Below, one piece after another: positions 21,965 through 33,055 of a stretch of 64,000 nt of DNA (position 1 is the stretch's first letter; every line of letters starts with the position of its first letter). The notes beneath the pieces were generated by a model. The model worked only from the letters and a program-made list of their open reading frames with translations, was not told the DNA's origin and made no database searches. This DNA comes from Amphibalanus amphitrite. Lineage: Eukaryota; Arthropoda; Thecostraca; Balanomorpha; Balanidae. The stretch is from contig NW_024881675.1 in the NCBI RefSeq assembly GCF_019059575.1, forward strand, positions 806,001-870,000, written 5' to 3'. The position numbers were made by a program, and so were the translations under genes.

Positions 21965-22096
21965 CTCAGCCGCGTGTAGATCGTCCTTTAAGCGGACGAT
22001 CTCGTTGAATAATTCCCGGGGCACCTCGGCCGCGGACCCCGGCGGGCTCTCGGGCCGACTTAACTCCGACATGACCTCCACGGACGTGGTAGACAT
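21965..22096 (-). CDS. First exon of 99-aa coiled-coil family, copy A
   Basis: A 132-bp minus-strand exon, ATG to a GAG|GTGAGA donor, 44 codons with no stop, beginning MSTTSVEVMSELSRP. The intron sequence that follows (to about 21770) is shared with copies B and C. The second exon is missing here and the nucleoprotein-like locus follows instead, so the copy is partial. The intact frame, with amino-acid replacements relative to B and C, suggests past coding constraint. Confidence 0.6.
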
Positions 22097-22536
22097 GGTG
22101 ACAATATGGATAAGAGATACCCCATGGATATCACTGCAAACTCACTTGCAGTGTCATACTCACTTGCAGTGTCATGGATAAGACACTGCAAACTGTTCTG
22201 CTCCCACACAAAGTGCTATAGAAACGGTATATTGTCAATGGTACACCTTGTAACATGCAGATCTCTGTCAAAACTCGATATGAGGGAGCGAGTTAAATAT
22301 CGAAAAGATGAGAACGCGGCGCAAATACATCGTAACGGTCTGCAAAGCAGCTTGACAAGTATGGCACGGCTTAGTGTCGTCCGGAGTCACGCCGAGGCAC
22401 ACTTTTTGCTAGCTAGTGGCACACTAGCGCTCACACTTTTTTGTGATGGCTCGTCCCTGCGGCGGCGGCGCGGAGGACTGGCCGGCGCCCAGCTCCACTG
22501 GCCGCGGCGGGCAGTAGGTACTTTATGGTGTGTGCA

Positions 22537-22833
22537 TCATCTCCACGTGGGACACGTATAGCGGCGGAGTATAGACTGGCCTCTCAACGCTTGTGGGTTC
22601 TGAGCTACCTCTTTCTTCTCCCTGGGAACTATACGCCCTTTAGCAATCACAACATCCTCCCCTTTTGCTTTTCTTTCCGCGAGTTCTGCCCGGAGTGCAC
22701 GCAACTTTTCTTGCTCGTCAGGTGTTAGATCCGGAGAAATGTATATAAACTTGAATTCCTCTCCCGACGATCGCAACTTTGGAGCAGCTTTCAGTACACT
22801 CCATTTCTCCCTTTCTTCCTGCGTTACACACAT
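22537..22833 (-). pseudogene. Non-LTR element ORF1-like fragment (tentative)
   Basis: The minus-strand frame holds YISPDLTPDEQEKLRALRAE followed by a lysine/arginine-rich GEDVVIAKGRIVPREKK. The pattern of a DLTP-x-(E/Q)xxxxxxLRAEL helix followed by a GE-rich basic end recalls C-terminal parts of ORF1-type proteins of invertebrate LINEs. No RT is attached. Assignment is from pattern only. Confidence 0.35.
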
Positions 22834-23111
22834 GTTGCATATATGCTAGTATGAACTTACGTCGCAGACGTAAGGCCGCAGGCAGCAATTGCTGTGGTTG
22901 AGACAGCCCCAGAGAGACCAAGGCCTCGCCTCGGAACACGCCTGTGAAGAAGACAGATGTAAGATGCATTTAAATGGTAATGCTGGTAACGAATGATAAA
23001 TAAACCAAGCACCTTCGAGAGTAAATAAATAATGCAATGATAATCCGACTGAAATAAGGTTACACTAAAATCATCCACTTCCAGACAAAACGCTGTTGTT
23101 AGCTTCCACCT

Positions 23112-23517
23112 TCATTTACTCGGAACACACCTCAGAGTACACCTCGGTGACGCGCGACGGTATATAGGGCCTTGCGCGCGACCTCCCACGGCCGCGTCCA
23201 GTGTCCACCCCAGCACTGACGCCGCGCCGCCCATCCGCCCGCCGCCCGCCGCCCTAACCCGACTTCGGGTCAGTCGTGACGTCACTCGGCCGGGCGGGCC
23301 GGGCGCCCGGACCTCGACGCGGTCGAACATGAACCGCCAACACTCCCCTCCCCAACAGAAAAACTCTCGCGAGCACGGCGATCTACAGCAAAAATAAAAA
23401 TGTCACAGCTCGTGTCAGCACCAGCACCTTGCGCGCCCGGCTCGCCACCCCAAACCTCGATCAACGCAGGCCCGGACTTGCCCACGATCGGGGCCGCGCC
23501 CAGCGCACCTCGGGCCA
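23112..23517. other. GC-rich intronic DNA
   Basis: Open on both strands because of composition. No motif is recognised. Confidence 0.4.
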
Positions 23518-23760
23518 CTAATGTATAGCCAGCCACTTCGGCAGGCGCGCCAGCACCCGGGCGTAGCCGGAGCCGTTCAGGTGCACTCCGTCCCCTGTAA
23601 AGTGCCGGCTCCCGTACACGTAGTACCCGCGCGGGTTGTTGCGGAACTGGCACACTTGCCGCCCGACGCACGCCACCCTGATTCCGCGCTGCTTGTCCCG
23701 GAGCGCCAGCATCTGCTGTTCGAAGCCGAATGCTGGTGTCTCATTCCATGGAACGAACAA
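23518..23760 (-). pseudogene. SGNH-hydrolase (esterase) C-terminal fragment
   Basis: The minus-strand frame ends GDGVHLNGSGYARVLARLPK and stops at 23518. The D-G-V-H-L-N block with its Asp and His is the C-terminal catalytic block of SGNH/GDSL hydrolases. Such esterase domains are known in ORF1 of CR1-like retrotransposons and in many element-borne proteins. The N-terminal Gly-Asp-Ser block is absent. The fragment is fused at about 23755 to the intron of coiled-coil copy B. Confidence 0.5.
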
Positions 23761-23887
23761 TACCCGCTCATCGTTAAGTTGATCATCCCATCAGCGTAGT
23801 TATTTCCATGAATCAGGTAATCACAACGAGCTCTCCGACAAGCACAGTGATACAAGTTGCTCAGGGTAGAGCATAGGAAATTCTCAC

Positions 23888-24019
23888 CTCCGCCGCGTGT
23901 AAATCGTCCCGTAACCGGACGATTTCCTTGTGTAATTCCCGGGGGTTGTCGGCCGCGGACCCCGGCGGGCTCTCGGGCCGACTCAACTCGGACATGACCT
24001 CCACGGACGTGGTAGACAT
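23888..24019 (-). CDS. First exon of 99-aa coiled-coil family, copy B
   Basis: A 132-bp minus-strand exon with the same start (MSTTSVEVMSELSRPESPPG), the same donor and an uninterrupted frame. A TATTTAAA box lies about 35 bp upstream (24051-24058). About 225 bp of upstream sequence is nearly identical to copy C. Its intron breaks off into the SGNH fragment. Confidence 0.6.
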
Positions 24020-24469
24020 GGTGGCAATATGCCGCGGGCGTGCCGGAGCCTTTAAATAACGCCTCAGGCGCCGCGCGTTGATTCGCGGAGCACACTGGCT
24101 AGAGATGCAACTCCATAGGAGCCACACCCAGAGCGTGGAAATACAATAGGTAAGAACAGTACGTTACTAGCGAAGGAAAGGTGTACACGGCGGGATTGCG
24201 ATCGTGAACGATCGATATGTGTAGTGTGTAGGGTAATTATCGATAATATTGACACAGGACGTTCCAGCAGTAACTGACTGTATTAACCGACAGCAACGTC
24301 TGACAACGGTAATGGTAAGAAGGCACAACTTCACAAGTTCGCCAACAGATGGCGACATCTATCACACTCCCCACGTTAAGTTTCCTCGTAACGTTTCCGA
24401 CTGGGATCGATCACCAGGCGCGCCGGCGGACCGCACTGACGACGACGCACTGGGGTCGGCTGTGTCAGC

Positions 24470-24775
24470 TTTGGCCGGAGTCCCCCGGGGATCTGTCCGT
24501 CAGCCTCCGGCGAGCGTTCCTCTCCGGCTCTGATGCGTTTATCGTCAAACGTTCTCTGATTGGCCAGCTTGACAGGGTACTATCTGGGATGCATTTTTTT
24601 CTGTTCTTAAGAGTGACCGCTTTCTTGTATTTTCATTGAATATATGCTGCGATTTGCCGTCTGGCGTTTGATGCAGCCTTATAGCTGAGTGTCTTCAACG
24701 TTCCCTTCCATGGCTGTTTGATTTGGCGACTTCGGTTTGTGCAGTCCCCTTGTGACCCCTTGTGACCAGCGTTGA
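24470..24775. repeat. Upstream unit of the coiled-coil family, first copy
   Basis: Over 300 bp match 25630-25940, including GTCAGCCTCCGGCGAGCG and TCTCTGATTGGCCAGCTTGA (an inverted CCAAT box). A related stretch lies upstream of the exon at 36530 (about 36860-36940), linking two small-gene families through one promoter module. Confidence 0.6.
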
Positions 24776-24796
24776 TGATCCTTACCTGAGCTGGGC

Positions 24797-25399
24797 TCAA
24801 GAGAGCTCCAATAGGGCCCACTCTATCTCTTGATCTAACCAATCTGGCCGGGCGTAACTCGGTGCGGTCTGGGTGGCATAAATTATCTTCCGTAGCCTCG
24901 CGACTACAGCCTTGTTTTTCCGGTGGGCCCGCTCCAGATCCCGGCGGGCGACCTCCAACTCTCCCTGCAAGGAACCATCACAACCTTTAATAGCAAGCTA
25001 GCATAGACATCAAATTTAACTCTAATAAGGTTGAATTTGAATCTATCACCATTAACTTCAAATCAAAACAAATTTAGATTAATTTCTCCATCCGATGTGA
25101 GAGCAAATAAAGACGGGACATCATTACTAACTAGCGAACAACACTCGCTCATCGTCAAGTTGACCATCTCATCAGCGTGGTTATTTCCATGAATCAGGTA
25201 ATCACAACGAGGTGTCTGACAAGCACAGTGATACAAGTTGCTCAGGGTAGAGCATATGAATTCTCACCTCAGCCGCGTGTAGATCGTCCTTTAGACGGAC
25301 GATTTCCTGGTGTAGCTCCCGGGGAATGTCGGCCGCGGACCCCAGCGGGCTCTTGGGCCGACTCAACTCGGACATGACCTCCACGGACGTGGTAGACAT
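24797..25399 (-). CDS. 99-aa two-exon coiled-coil protein, copy C (complete)
   Basis: Exon 1 is 25399-25268 (44 codons, GTGAGA donor) and exon 2 is 24964-24797 (55 codons plus TGA, TTGCAG acceptor), with phase 0 at the junction. The joined frame encodes 99 residues. The first part has a Ser/Pro-rich start, then helical heptad-like segments (REL, EIVRLKDDLHAAE, GELEVARRDLERAHRKNKAV) and an acidic tail (DWLDQEIEWALLELS). It has no signal peptide or membrane segment. TATTTAAA lies 32 bp upstream of the ATG. A further donor (CAG|GTAAGG) after the stop suggests a spliced 3' UTR. I do not recognise the family. Copies at 21965, 23888 and 15660 show that it is mobile or tandemly amplified. Confidence 0.6.
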
Positions 25400-25430
25400 G
25401 GTGACAATATGCCGCGGGCGTGCCGGAGCC

Positions 25431-25438
25431 TTTAAATA
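25431..25438 (-). promoter_or_regulatory. TATA-like box of copy C
   Basis: TATTTAAA on the minus strand, 32 bp upstream of the ATG. It is conserved at 24051-24058 before copy B. Confidence 0.5.
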
Positions 25439-25629
25439 CCGCCTCAGGCGCCGCGCGTTGATTCGCGGAGCACACTGGCAAGAGATGCAACTCCATAGGA
25501 GCCACACCCAGAGCGTGGAAATACAATAGGTAAGAACAGTACGTTACTAGCAAAGGAAAGGTGTACACGGCGGGATTGCGATCGTGAACGATCGATATGT
25601 GTAGTGTGTAGCGTAATGATCGATAATAT

Positions 25630-25940
25630 GATGGGGTCGGCTGTATCAGCTTTGGCCGGAGTCCCCCGGGGATCTGTCCGTCAGCCTCCGGCGAGCGTTC
25701 CTCTCCGGCTCTGATGCGTTTATCGTCAAATGTTCTCTGATTGGCCAGCTTGACAGGGTACTATCTGGGATGCATTTTTGTGTTCTTTAGAGTGACCGCT
25801 TTCTTGAAGTTTCACTGAATATATGCTGCGATTTGCCGTTTGCGTTTGACGCAGCCTTTTAGCTGAGCGTCTTCCACGTCCCCTTCCATGGCTGTTGGAT
25901 TTGGCGACTTCGGTCCTGTGCAGTCCCCTTGTGACCATTT
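25630..25940. repeat. Upstream unit of the coiled-coil family, second copy
   Basis: Matches 24470-24775. With the exon copies, it forms an approximate 1.2-1.4-kb tandem unit (upstream unit, exon 1, intron, exon 2). Confidence 0.6.
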
Positions 25941-26269
25941 GGGGCTCTTCAGGGATGGGTTAGTGGCGTACCCTCGTGGCTCCGCCCCCGGGTCGTTGGA
26001 GACAGTCACTTGACTCGGATGAAGCTGCTGACTCTGCGGCGGCGGCGGCCGGTGCTCGGTCCTGACGGTGCTGACTCAGTTGGGGAAGAGTCGCAGGGAG
26101 GGCAGGCATGTGACGATGACAAGGGACTGCAGGTCATTGCGCCACAGTGGCTCATTCGGGCCTGTGATGCGCCTCTGTCGCTTATCGTGCGGGGTCGTTG
26201 AAGATCTGTTCTAGATGAGAATGCTGACGCAGCGGCGGCGGCGGCGGCCGGCCGGAAGATAACCTGATG

Positions 26270-26778
26270 AGAATCGGTGATTGTCTCAATGACTTCAAGT
26301 CCATCTTTTCTAGCTGTCAAAGTGCCTGTTGCATTGAAGGTAAAAACGGGATCCTTAGGAACGGGTTCACGATGAATGCATGCTTTAAATGAAACAAATA
26401 ATGGGTTGTTTAAACCAAAATCAGGCGTAATCTGTAAGTAAGACACTATGTGTGTCGTGTCAGACAAAAACAAGTGGACGCACGGTTGCATTGAAATGCT
26501 GAACAAAAAACGGCATCTCCGCCACATGGCTGGGTCTCCGGACAGGCGCATGGTTGTCGGTCCTGTCGTCCCTTGGAGATGCCTACGGTGCGGGTACAAT
26601 CATAGGCAGCATGGTCTCCGAGTTTGTTTGAGAATGGTCGCGATAACATGCGTGTAGCATAGCATGGTATGAGCGATCTTTGCAGCACTGGCGTAATGTG
26701 CTTCCTCCTCTCCCGTGATGTCTGTTTGCGTTGGCAAACCACCGGTCTCAACGAGTAACGGAACCATGCATACACTTA
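26270..26778 (-). repeat. Repeat copy 1 with decayed Cys-rich frame
   Basis: About 510 bp match 33056-33573 in the same orientation at roughly 95% identity. On the minus strand both copies keep a cysteine-rich stretch (CACPETQPCGG, then CSAFQCNRASTCFC). This is followed, in a different frame, by TPDFGLNNPLFVSFKACIH. The frames do not join, so both copies look decayed or contain an unrecognised intron. Function is unknown. Confidence 0.5.
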
Positions 26779-26787
26779 AACACATTA

Positions 26788-28721
26788 GGGGCGTTCCACG
26801 ACAAATCGACAAGTGCCCTGCACCCTCATATTTTATTTTTCGCTTAAAATTGGTCTAATGGGTTGTGATGGGCGGGGAAGCCAGCTGTGACAAGGATTTT
26901 TTTCTTCGAACAACGGTTTCCGAGATATAGCCTCGGGCAATTCCTGGAGGTCGCGCTGCAGCCCTATGTTTGGCGGCCTATAACTCAAAAACTATTGGTT
27001 TTCTACGATAAAAACTTTATATGGTTCGACTCACAATCAGCCAACAAACATTTTGGCTATCTCGGATTTTCAATTTTTGAAAATTTTGATCACGTGACCT
27101 TTTGACCCATTTTTTGAAGAGTGACCTTGATATTTTCCCCACTGAAAGTTGCAATTTTGTCTGATGACGATTAAAGCCTTATCAATTTTCATTCATATGC
27201 GAAAATAAAAAAAGTGGATATCGCCCTGCGTTGACCTCAGGTCAGGTCATTTTTATGACCTGTCCATTATTACGAGCGGGAGCGACAGCGAGATCTCGAG
27301 AATAAAGGAAGATAGCGACAAGCGGTAAACGGTGCAGGGTACACACGGATAAGGTCTATAATTTTTACTGAGGTCATTTTCAGGTCAGGTCAAAGATGAC
27401 GTCACAGGAGCAAAAAGGAAGTCAAAATTGCGGCACTACATATATATGAAGTTTTTCTCGAATAACTTTCAAGGTATCCCAGCTAGGAACAAACTAATAT
27501 CACCATCGTGATCCTCTCGTCGATCCGCATCGAAACATATGTATGTTGACCTCGAAAGGTCGAAATGTCAAAAGTTGACCTTAGGTCACGTGACCTAAGG
27601 TCAACTTTTGACCTTTCGACCTTTCGAGGTCAACATACATATCTTTCGATGCGGATCGATGAGAGGATCACGATGGTGCTATTAGTTTGTTCCTAGCTGG
27701 GATACCTTGAAAGTTATTCGAGAAAAACTTCATATATATGTAGTGCCGCAATTTCGACTTCCTTTTTGCTCCTGTGACGTCATCTTTGACCTGACCTGAA
27801 AATGACCTCAGTAAAAATTCTAGACCTTATCCGAGTGTACCCTGCACCGTTTACCGTTTGTCGCTATCTTGCTTTATTCTTGAGATCTCGCTGTCGCTCC
27901 CGCTCGTCACGTGACCTAAGGTCAACTTTTGACCTTTCGACCTTTCGAGGTCAACATACATATGTTTCGATGCGGATCGACGAGAGGATCACGATGGTGC
28001 TATTGGTTTGTTCCTAGCTGGGATACCTTGAAAGTTATTCGAGAAAAACTTCATATATATGTAGTGCCGCAATTTTGACTTCCTTTTTGCTCCTGTGACG
28101 TCATCTTTGACCTGACCTGAAAATGACCTTAGTAAAAATTATAGACCTTATCCGTTTGTACCCTGCAACGTTTACCGCTTGTCGCTATCTTGCTTTATTC
28201 TCGAGATCTCACTGTCGCTCCCGCTCGTAATAATGGACAGGTCATAAAAATGACCTGACCTGAGGTCAACGCCGGGCGATATCCACTTTTTTTATTTTCG
28301 CATATGAACGACAATCGATAAGGCTTTAATCGTCATCAGATAAAATTGCAACTTTCAGTGGGGAAAATATCGAGGTCACTCTTTGAAAAATAGGTCAAAA
28401 GGTCACGTGATCAAAATTTTCAAAAAATGAAAATCCGAGATAGCCAAAATGTTTGTTGTCTGATTGTGAGTTGAACCATATAAAGTTTTTATCGTAGAAA
28501 ACCAATAGTTTTTTAGTTATAGGCCGCCGAACATAGGGCTGCAGCGCAACCTCCAGGAATTGCCCGAGGCTATATCTCGGAAACCGTTGTTCGGAGAAAA
28601 AAATCCTTGCCACAGCTGGCTTCTCCGCCCATCACAACCCCTTACACCAGTTTTCAACGAAAAATAAAATATGAGGGTGCAAATTTAATTTTTTATTTGT
28701 CGATTTGTCGTGGAACGCCCC
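26788..28721. mobile_element. 1.9-kb foldback (palindromic) element
   Basis: The left arm 26788-27590 and the right arm ending at 28721 are inverted copies over about 800 bp. Both begin GGGGCGTTCCACGACAAATC. ATTA flanks both ends (26784-26787 and 28722-28725). The arms meet at a palindromic centre, AGGTCACGTGACCT. The inner 321 bp of the right arm is tandemly duplicated (27587-27907 and 27908-28228). Each arm carries AGGTCA half-sites and a TGACGTCA site. The short open frames in the arms are inverted shadows of each other. No transposase is visible. Confidence 0.8.
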
Positions 28722-28729
28722 ATTAATAA

Positions 28730-31130
28730 AATAAAGTACGGTTTGGACTATACATGGCTCTCAAACCACATTCCGTCGGTCGATGTGTTCAGACAATGGA
28801 TAGTGATAGAATTCCTGGTAGTCCCTGGTAGCATTCCTGGTAGGCCCTGGTAGAATTCCTGGTAGGCCCGTTGTAGTTCTCTACTGCAGCGGTGTGAGAT
28901 AACTGTCCATCTTTTTACTGCTGCGTTACATCGGAGCTATTCGGTCGGGAACACTGCTGCTGCACTCTGCCGAATGGCTAGACTCCGCAAGCAAAACAAG
29001 CATCACAAGAGGTCATTTAGAGATAAAGAGCAATCTACTGTCGAATCCCGTAATGGCTACAATTTCTTTGGAAGTGGCTCCTACCAGAATTTCTGGTTCA
29101 GTTTGAACTGCGTGTTTCCCAATTGAGGGAGATATGCCGTGTATTAGTGTAATCTTGTGTGATAGTCGTTGCTATATTACCCCGCGTTGTGTTTTAGTAC
29201 CGGTCAATACCAGCCGGTCCAAAAGAAATGGAAAGAAATAATATAGGGTGGCTATATTATATAGTCCGTACAGCTCGTTACAAAAAAAGGACCGGAGTCG
29301 GGCTTCCCGTGTGCTCACGGTGCCAGGCGGGCCGCGACTGCCCCGACCTGCGGCATTGGTCCGATGTCAGTCTCCAATGAAGCTGCGCATGTGCCGAGAC
29401 TACGGCCGGCGGCCGGCCAACCAGATCAAACCGGATAACCCGCGGCGACGTAACAAAGCAGCGTCATACGTTACCTTGTTACATCACGACGCGAGGTCCT
29501 TAGCAGAAATTTCTGCAATAGCTTAAATTTTCTACGCCAAGCAGGTGTGCGTGATTGGAGTCTGATTCACAAAAGCATTACACGACAGACAACAATAGCA
29601 CAGAATCACGGCACATCACAACACGATATCAAAACACATCACATCACAAACGTTTATCACAAGTCACAACATAGTAAACGCAAGACAACGAAACGTGGCC
29701 CCTTCCAACCCTTCCAGCACAGCAGACCCGTCTTTCCAGGAGGACACTCGCAGCGGAAGGATATCTCTCGGTGGTGGCGAACAGAACGTCTGTGCGCCAT
29801 TGTAGGAGTCCTCGCAGTTTACATGATCTTAGTCCGGAACGCACCCCCAGGTTTACGTCGATCACTGAGCCGTCAGTGGTCACTTCACCAGATCAGTCTC
29901 TCATTGTTGCGCTCACCTTAAACGTCTTTGTTCATAGGTCTTTATCGCACTGCTGGTATTAACCTACCGGGGGTCACCGGGACGTGACGCCACGTTGGGC
30001 GTTGGGACGCGGCGCGCTGACGCGTGTCGCTCTGCCGGCTGTGGGTCGTCGTGGGCCGCTCAGGTGTCCACCGCGCACCACGAGACCCGGGACACAGGGC
30101 ATTGTGTGCACACCCCGTGCCAGGCGGAACTAACTACGTCGTTGCCGGTCAGCTTTCACGCCCAGTCAGTGGTGTCAGTCGCCTGGTCCTTGACCGGCGG
30201 CGCGCCAGCGGAGCCATCCGGTCTTTGTCTCCTGGCCGCGGGCGGCGTCAGCGGCATCGGTCAGCCAGGGACGGCTGGTGTCATTTCACACCCCCGGGGC
30301 CCGGTCACGGGTCCGGCAGTGTCCTCTGTCCTGGTGGTAGAATAGAAAAACGAGCGGCAGTATCACGGTCGACGGGTGTGGTGCGACGGCCTCAGCCGTG
30401 ATGGCGGAGCGTCTTGTCCGGGGTTGTCGTGCCTGGCCGGGCCCTCCGCGGAGTCCGGTGTCGTTGCGTCGTCAAAAGTCGAGTCGGAGGCAGGATGCGA
30501 GTCAGGAGTCACACGGGAGCGGATACATAACAGGATGCACGTCAGACATGGGGCATACCACACTGACAACCACCAACGCGGCCAGCACAGACGGGGAAGA
30601 AACAGAACGTTGGCGTAGATAGGGCGAAGAAACACGAAGAAGAGAAGAGGGAAAAAGCATTTCGCCGCTAGGTCTGCGAACACACACATATTCACGGGTT
30701 AGTACACTAGACTCATCGTGCTGTCAACCAGACAACAACTGAAATCAACACTATATGTAATTGGTGTGCTAGCCAATCGAAACAATACATTACACATGGC
30801 GTACTAGCCACAGCATACAATCAATTCCGTACGGCATCCCATCAGTTGACCGGTGGCCAAGACATCAATTTCCAGCACGCCTACCGTCAAGGCATGTCTG
30901 CCCTCATTGGCGGTAGTTTCATAGCCTCCTGGGCTCTCACTTTGGCAACTGCGCAATTTCCTGTAGCAGCGCCTGTAACATCATGCCACGAGCAAGAAGC
31001 GCGGCTGTATGTATCTACGCTGGTGTTAGTCACAGTCGCAACGTCCACAATGTACAAAACAGTATGGCACCTTTGGTCCGGGAACGAACGTTACCCCTGG
31101 ACGGTGGGTGAGTCGAAGGCTGCCCTCTGA
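28730..31130. other. Intronic DNA without recognised gene
   Basis: A CCTGGTAG motif recurs near 28815-28865. A stretch at 29085-29135 resembles the tandem repeat at 40749-41101. A frame at 30846-31130 on the plus strand has two hydrophobic segments, but nothing else supports it. Confidence 0.4.
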
Positions 31131-31139
31131 GCCACTCAC

Positions 31140-31228
31140 CCCTCGGGCTCCTATCAGGATGCCGATGGCTCCGACGGCCGCCATCCAGGACCAGATCGCG
31201 GCTATCATGATAGAAGTCGCGATGATTT
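31140..31228 (-). CDS. Orphan transmembrane exon (candidate)
   Basis: An 89-bp minus-strand open segment lies between a TTATTTCAG acceptor and a GTGAGT donor. It encodes a single hydrophobic helix (MIAAIWSWMAAVGAIGIL) with small-residue GxxxG-like spacing. Good splice signals on both sides favour an exon, but no partner exon is visible and the protein is unknown. Confidence 0.35.
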
Positions 31229-31338
31229 CTGAAATAATTTTTCAGTCATCAATTAAACGTTGATGACTACTTTCTTTTAATTTAAACTGGATTCCCACAA
31301 GTAGACACGTAGACGATCTCTCTGGTTCTCTGAATATT

Positions 31339-32304
31339 TTATGACTGGGAAAATCGTTGTGGGGCAGCACGATGACGCAGGGGATATCGGCGTGGGGGAG
31401 CCGCCGCAGACTCTATGCCAGGCTGTCCATTGTCTGTCAGAGTCGCATCCTCGTCACTACTAGATTGTGTCCTATTGGCGGAAACGTCTGATAGGAATAG
31501 GCCATCCGTAGACAGCAAAGATTCTGTTTCCTGATCCCCATCCTCAGGTGGTGGAGTGCTGGCGGTTGATGAGGTTTCGCTGTTCTCGCCCTGGAAGGGT
31601 TCTGACTGCTGGGGCTGTGAACCTGCCGGTGAACTGGCCACACGGGGAGGCGCTGTGGAGTCATTCCAGCTCCATTCCAATCCAGTGGCTTTCTGTCCAC
31701 CACCTTCCTGACCTCGGACTGCATAATCAGCAGGGCCCCCAAATGACTCACTGGTCATTCTACTACCTCCTTCATCAGCTACTGTTGGGCCAAGGCGTGA
31801 CAAACAGTCGGCAACAACATTTTTGCTGCCGCTCACATACTCAACATCGCAACCATACTCCTCCAAAATAATTGCCCACCGCTGTACACGTGCATTCCGC
31901 ATCTCACTCGTAAATAAATGCTTCAGTGGTTTGTGGTCGGTCATGACAGTAAATTTAGAACCACAGAGATAATGACGAAACTTTTGCACACTGTAAATAA
32001 TAGCATACCCTTCCTTTTCAATCACAGGCCACCTTTGTTGTGTCTCATTTAATTGATATATGACGCGGTAGGCCCCGGCCCGGAAAATAATACACTTGGT
32101 GCGCCATGATCGCGGCGACGCGCCCGACGGCAGTCGAAGCGCCGCCGGGGCCGGCCAGGCGGCTGTGCGCGTAGGCACGCGCCGATGTTCGCCCCGGATG
32201 TCATGGCCGTCGGTCGGAGTCTGAGGACGACGAAGGAGACTCGTCTCGGCGTCGCCGCCGCTTCTGTCGCCAGTCTGTCGGCAGTCTGTCACAGTCTGTC
32301 GCAC
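31339..32304 (-). pseudogene. pol: Ty3/gypsy Pol remnant: RNase H plus C-terminal tail
   Basis: The frame shows TDHKPLKHLF, RVQRWAIILEEYGCDVEYV and NVVADCLSRL. These are the hallmark of the RT-connection/RNase H region of Ty3/gypsy elements. It then passes into a Ser/Thr/acid-rich stretch ending RRYPLRHRAAPQRF, typical of the extreme C-terminus of gypsy Pol. RT proper and the integrase core (DDE) are missing, so an internal deletion fused RNase H to the tail. The part upstream of about 32080 is unrelated. No LTRs were found next to it. Confidence 0.75.
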
Positions 32305-32309
32305 AGTCA

Positions 32310-32412
32310 GAAATGGAAGAGCACTGAATGTGGAAAGAGAAGACGAAGATGATCAAGTCCTCTCCTTCATCATCTTCGTCTTCTTTTTCCACATTCAGCG
32401 CTTTTCCATTTC
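32310..32412. repeat. 103-bp hairpin with ~44-bp stem
   Basis: GAAATGGAAGAGCACTGAAT at the left end pairs with its near reverse complement ending at 32412. The stem extends through a GAAGACGAAGATGAT tract, with a loop of about 14 bases. Confidence 0.7.
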
Positions 32413-32414
32413 GG

Positions 32415-33050
32415 CATGCTGCTTTCAGATGTCCCTGTTTTTCACCGTTGTGGCGTCTGACGTGGGGTGGTACCCTGCAGATCTTTTGTCTCCTTTCAGT
32501 TTTCTCCAACTTCCACTTCCTGTTTTCTTCACTGTTTTATTTTTCCATGTCGTCCCTTGACCATGCTCATTTTTCCACGGCCTCTTCTCTTCATGGCTTT
32601 TTCTTTCATTTACGTTCCATGGTTTCCTTCTTTCCTTTATTGGTTCATTTCATGTATTGTTTTGCCACTTCGCCTTGTTCACTGCTTCTTCTTCTGCACT
32701 TCTTCCCATTCTTCTTACTTGTTCATTGACTGTTGCACCAGTTGACCATATCAGAATGGCACGCGACAGAGTCAGCACTCTTTCCTTGAGCATTGACTCC
32801 TTCACCTTGGAGGATGGGCACGTTGCCAACAGCTTGTCGCTGATCAGATTGTCCATCTCCAACGCTCCAAAAATGCATTTCCTTGCTTGCGTTTTCTGTA
32901 AATTTCAACTAATTTAATCCATTTAACAAAATCCCCACCTTTTTGCATTCCCAGTGGCGGTTGCAGGCCACAGAGCCTGTTAGGATATCACCTGATTTTG
33001 AGACAAACGTAACTTGTAGAGATTCTTCTGTGCATCGGAAGGATAATGGC
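32415..33050. other. Pyrimidine-rich intronic DNA
   Basis: Strong TTC/CTT bias on the plus strand between 32480 and 32730. On the minus strand about 32909-33055 continues the frame of repeat copy 2 (SFRCTEESLQVTFVSKSGD). Confidence 0.4.
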
Positions 33051-33055
33051 AATAT

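Noticed and set aside
26887-28613. Two similar ~72-aa ORFs in the palindrome arms
   Set aside because: They are mirror copies within the inverted arms, with differing residues and no other coding evidence.
30846-31130. Plus-strand hydrophobic ORF
   Set aside because: Two hydrophobic segments but no homologue, no splice support, and it lies beside a better minus-strand exon candidate.
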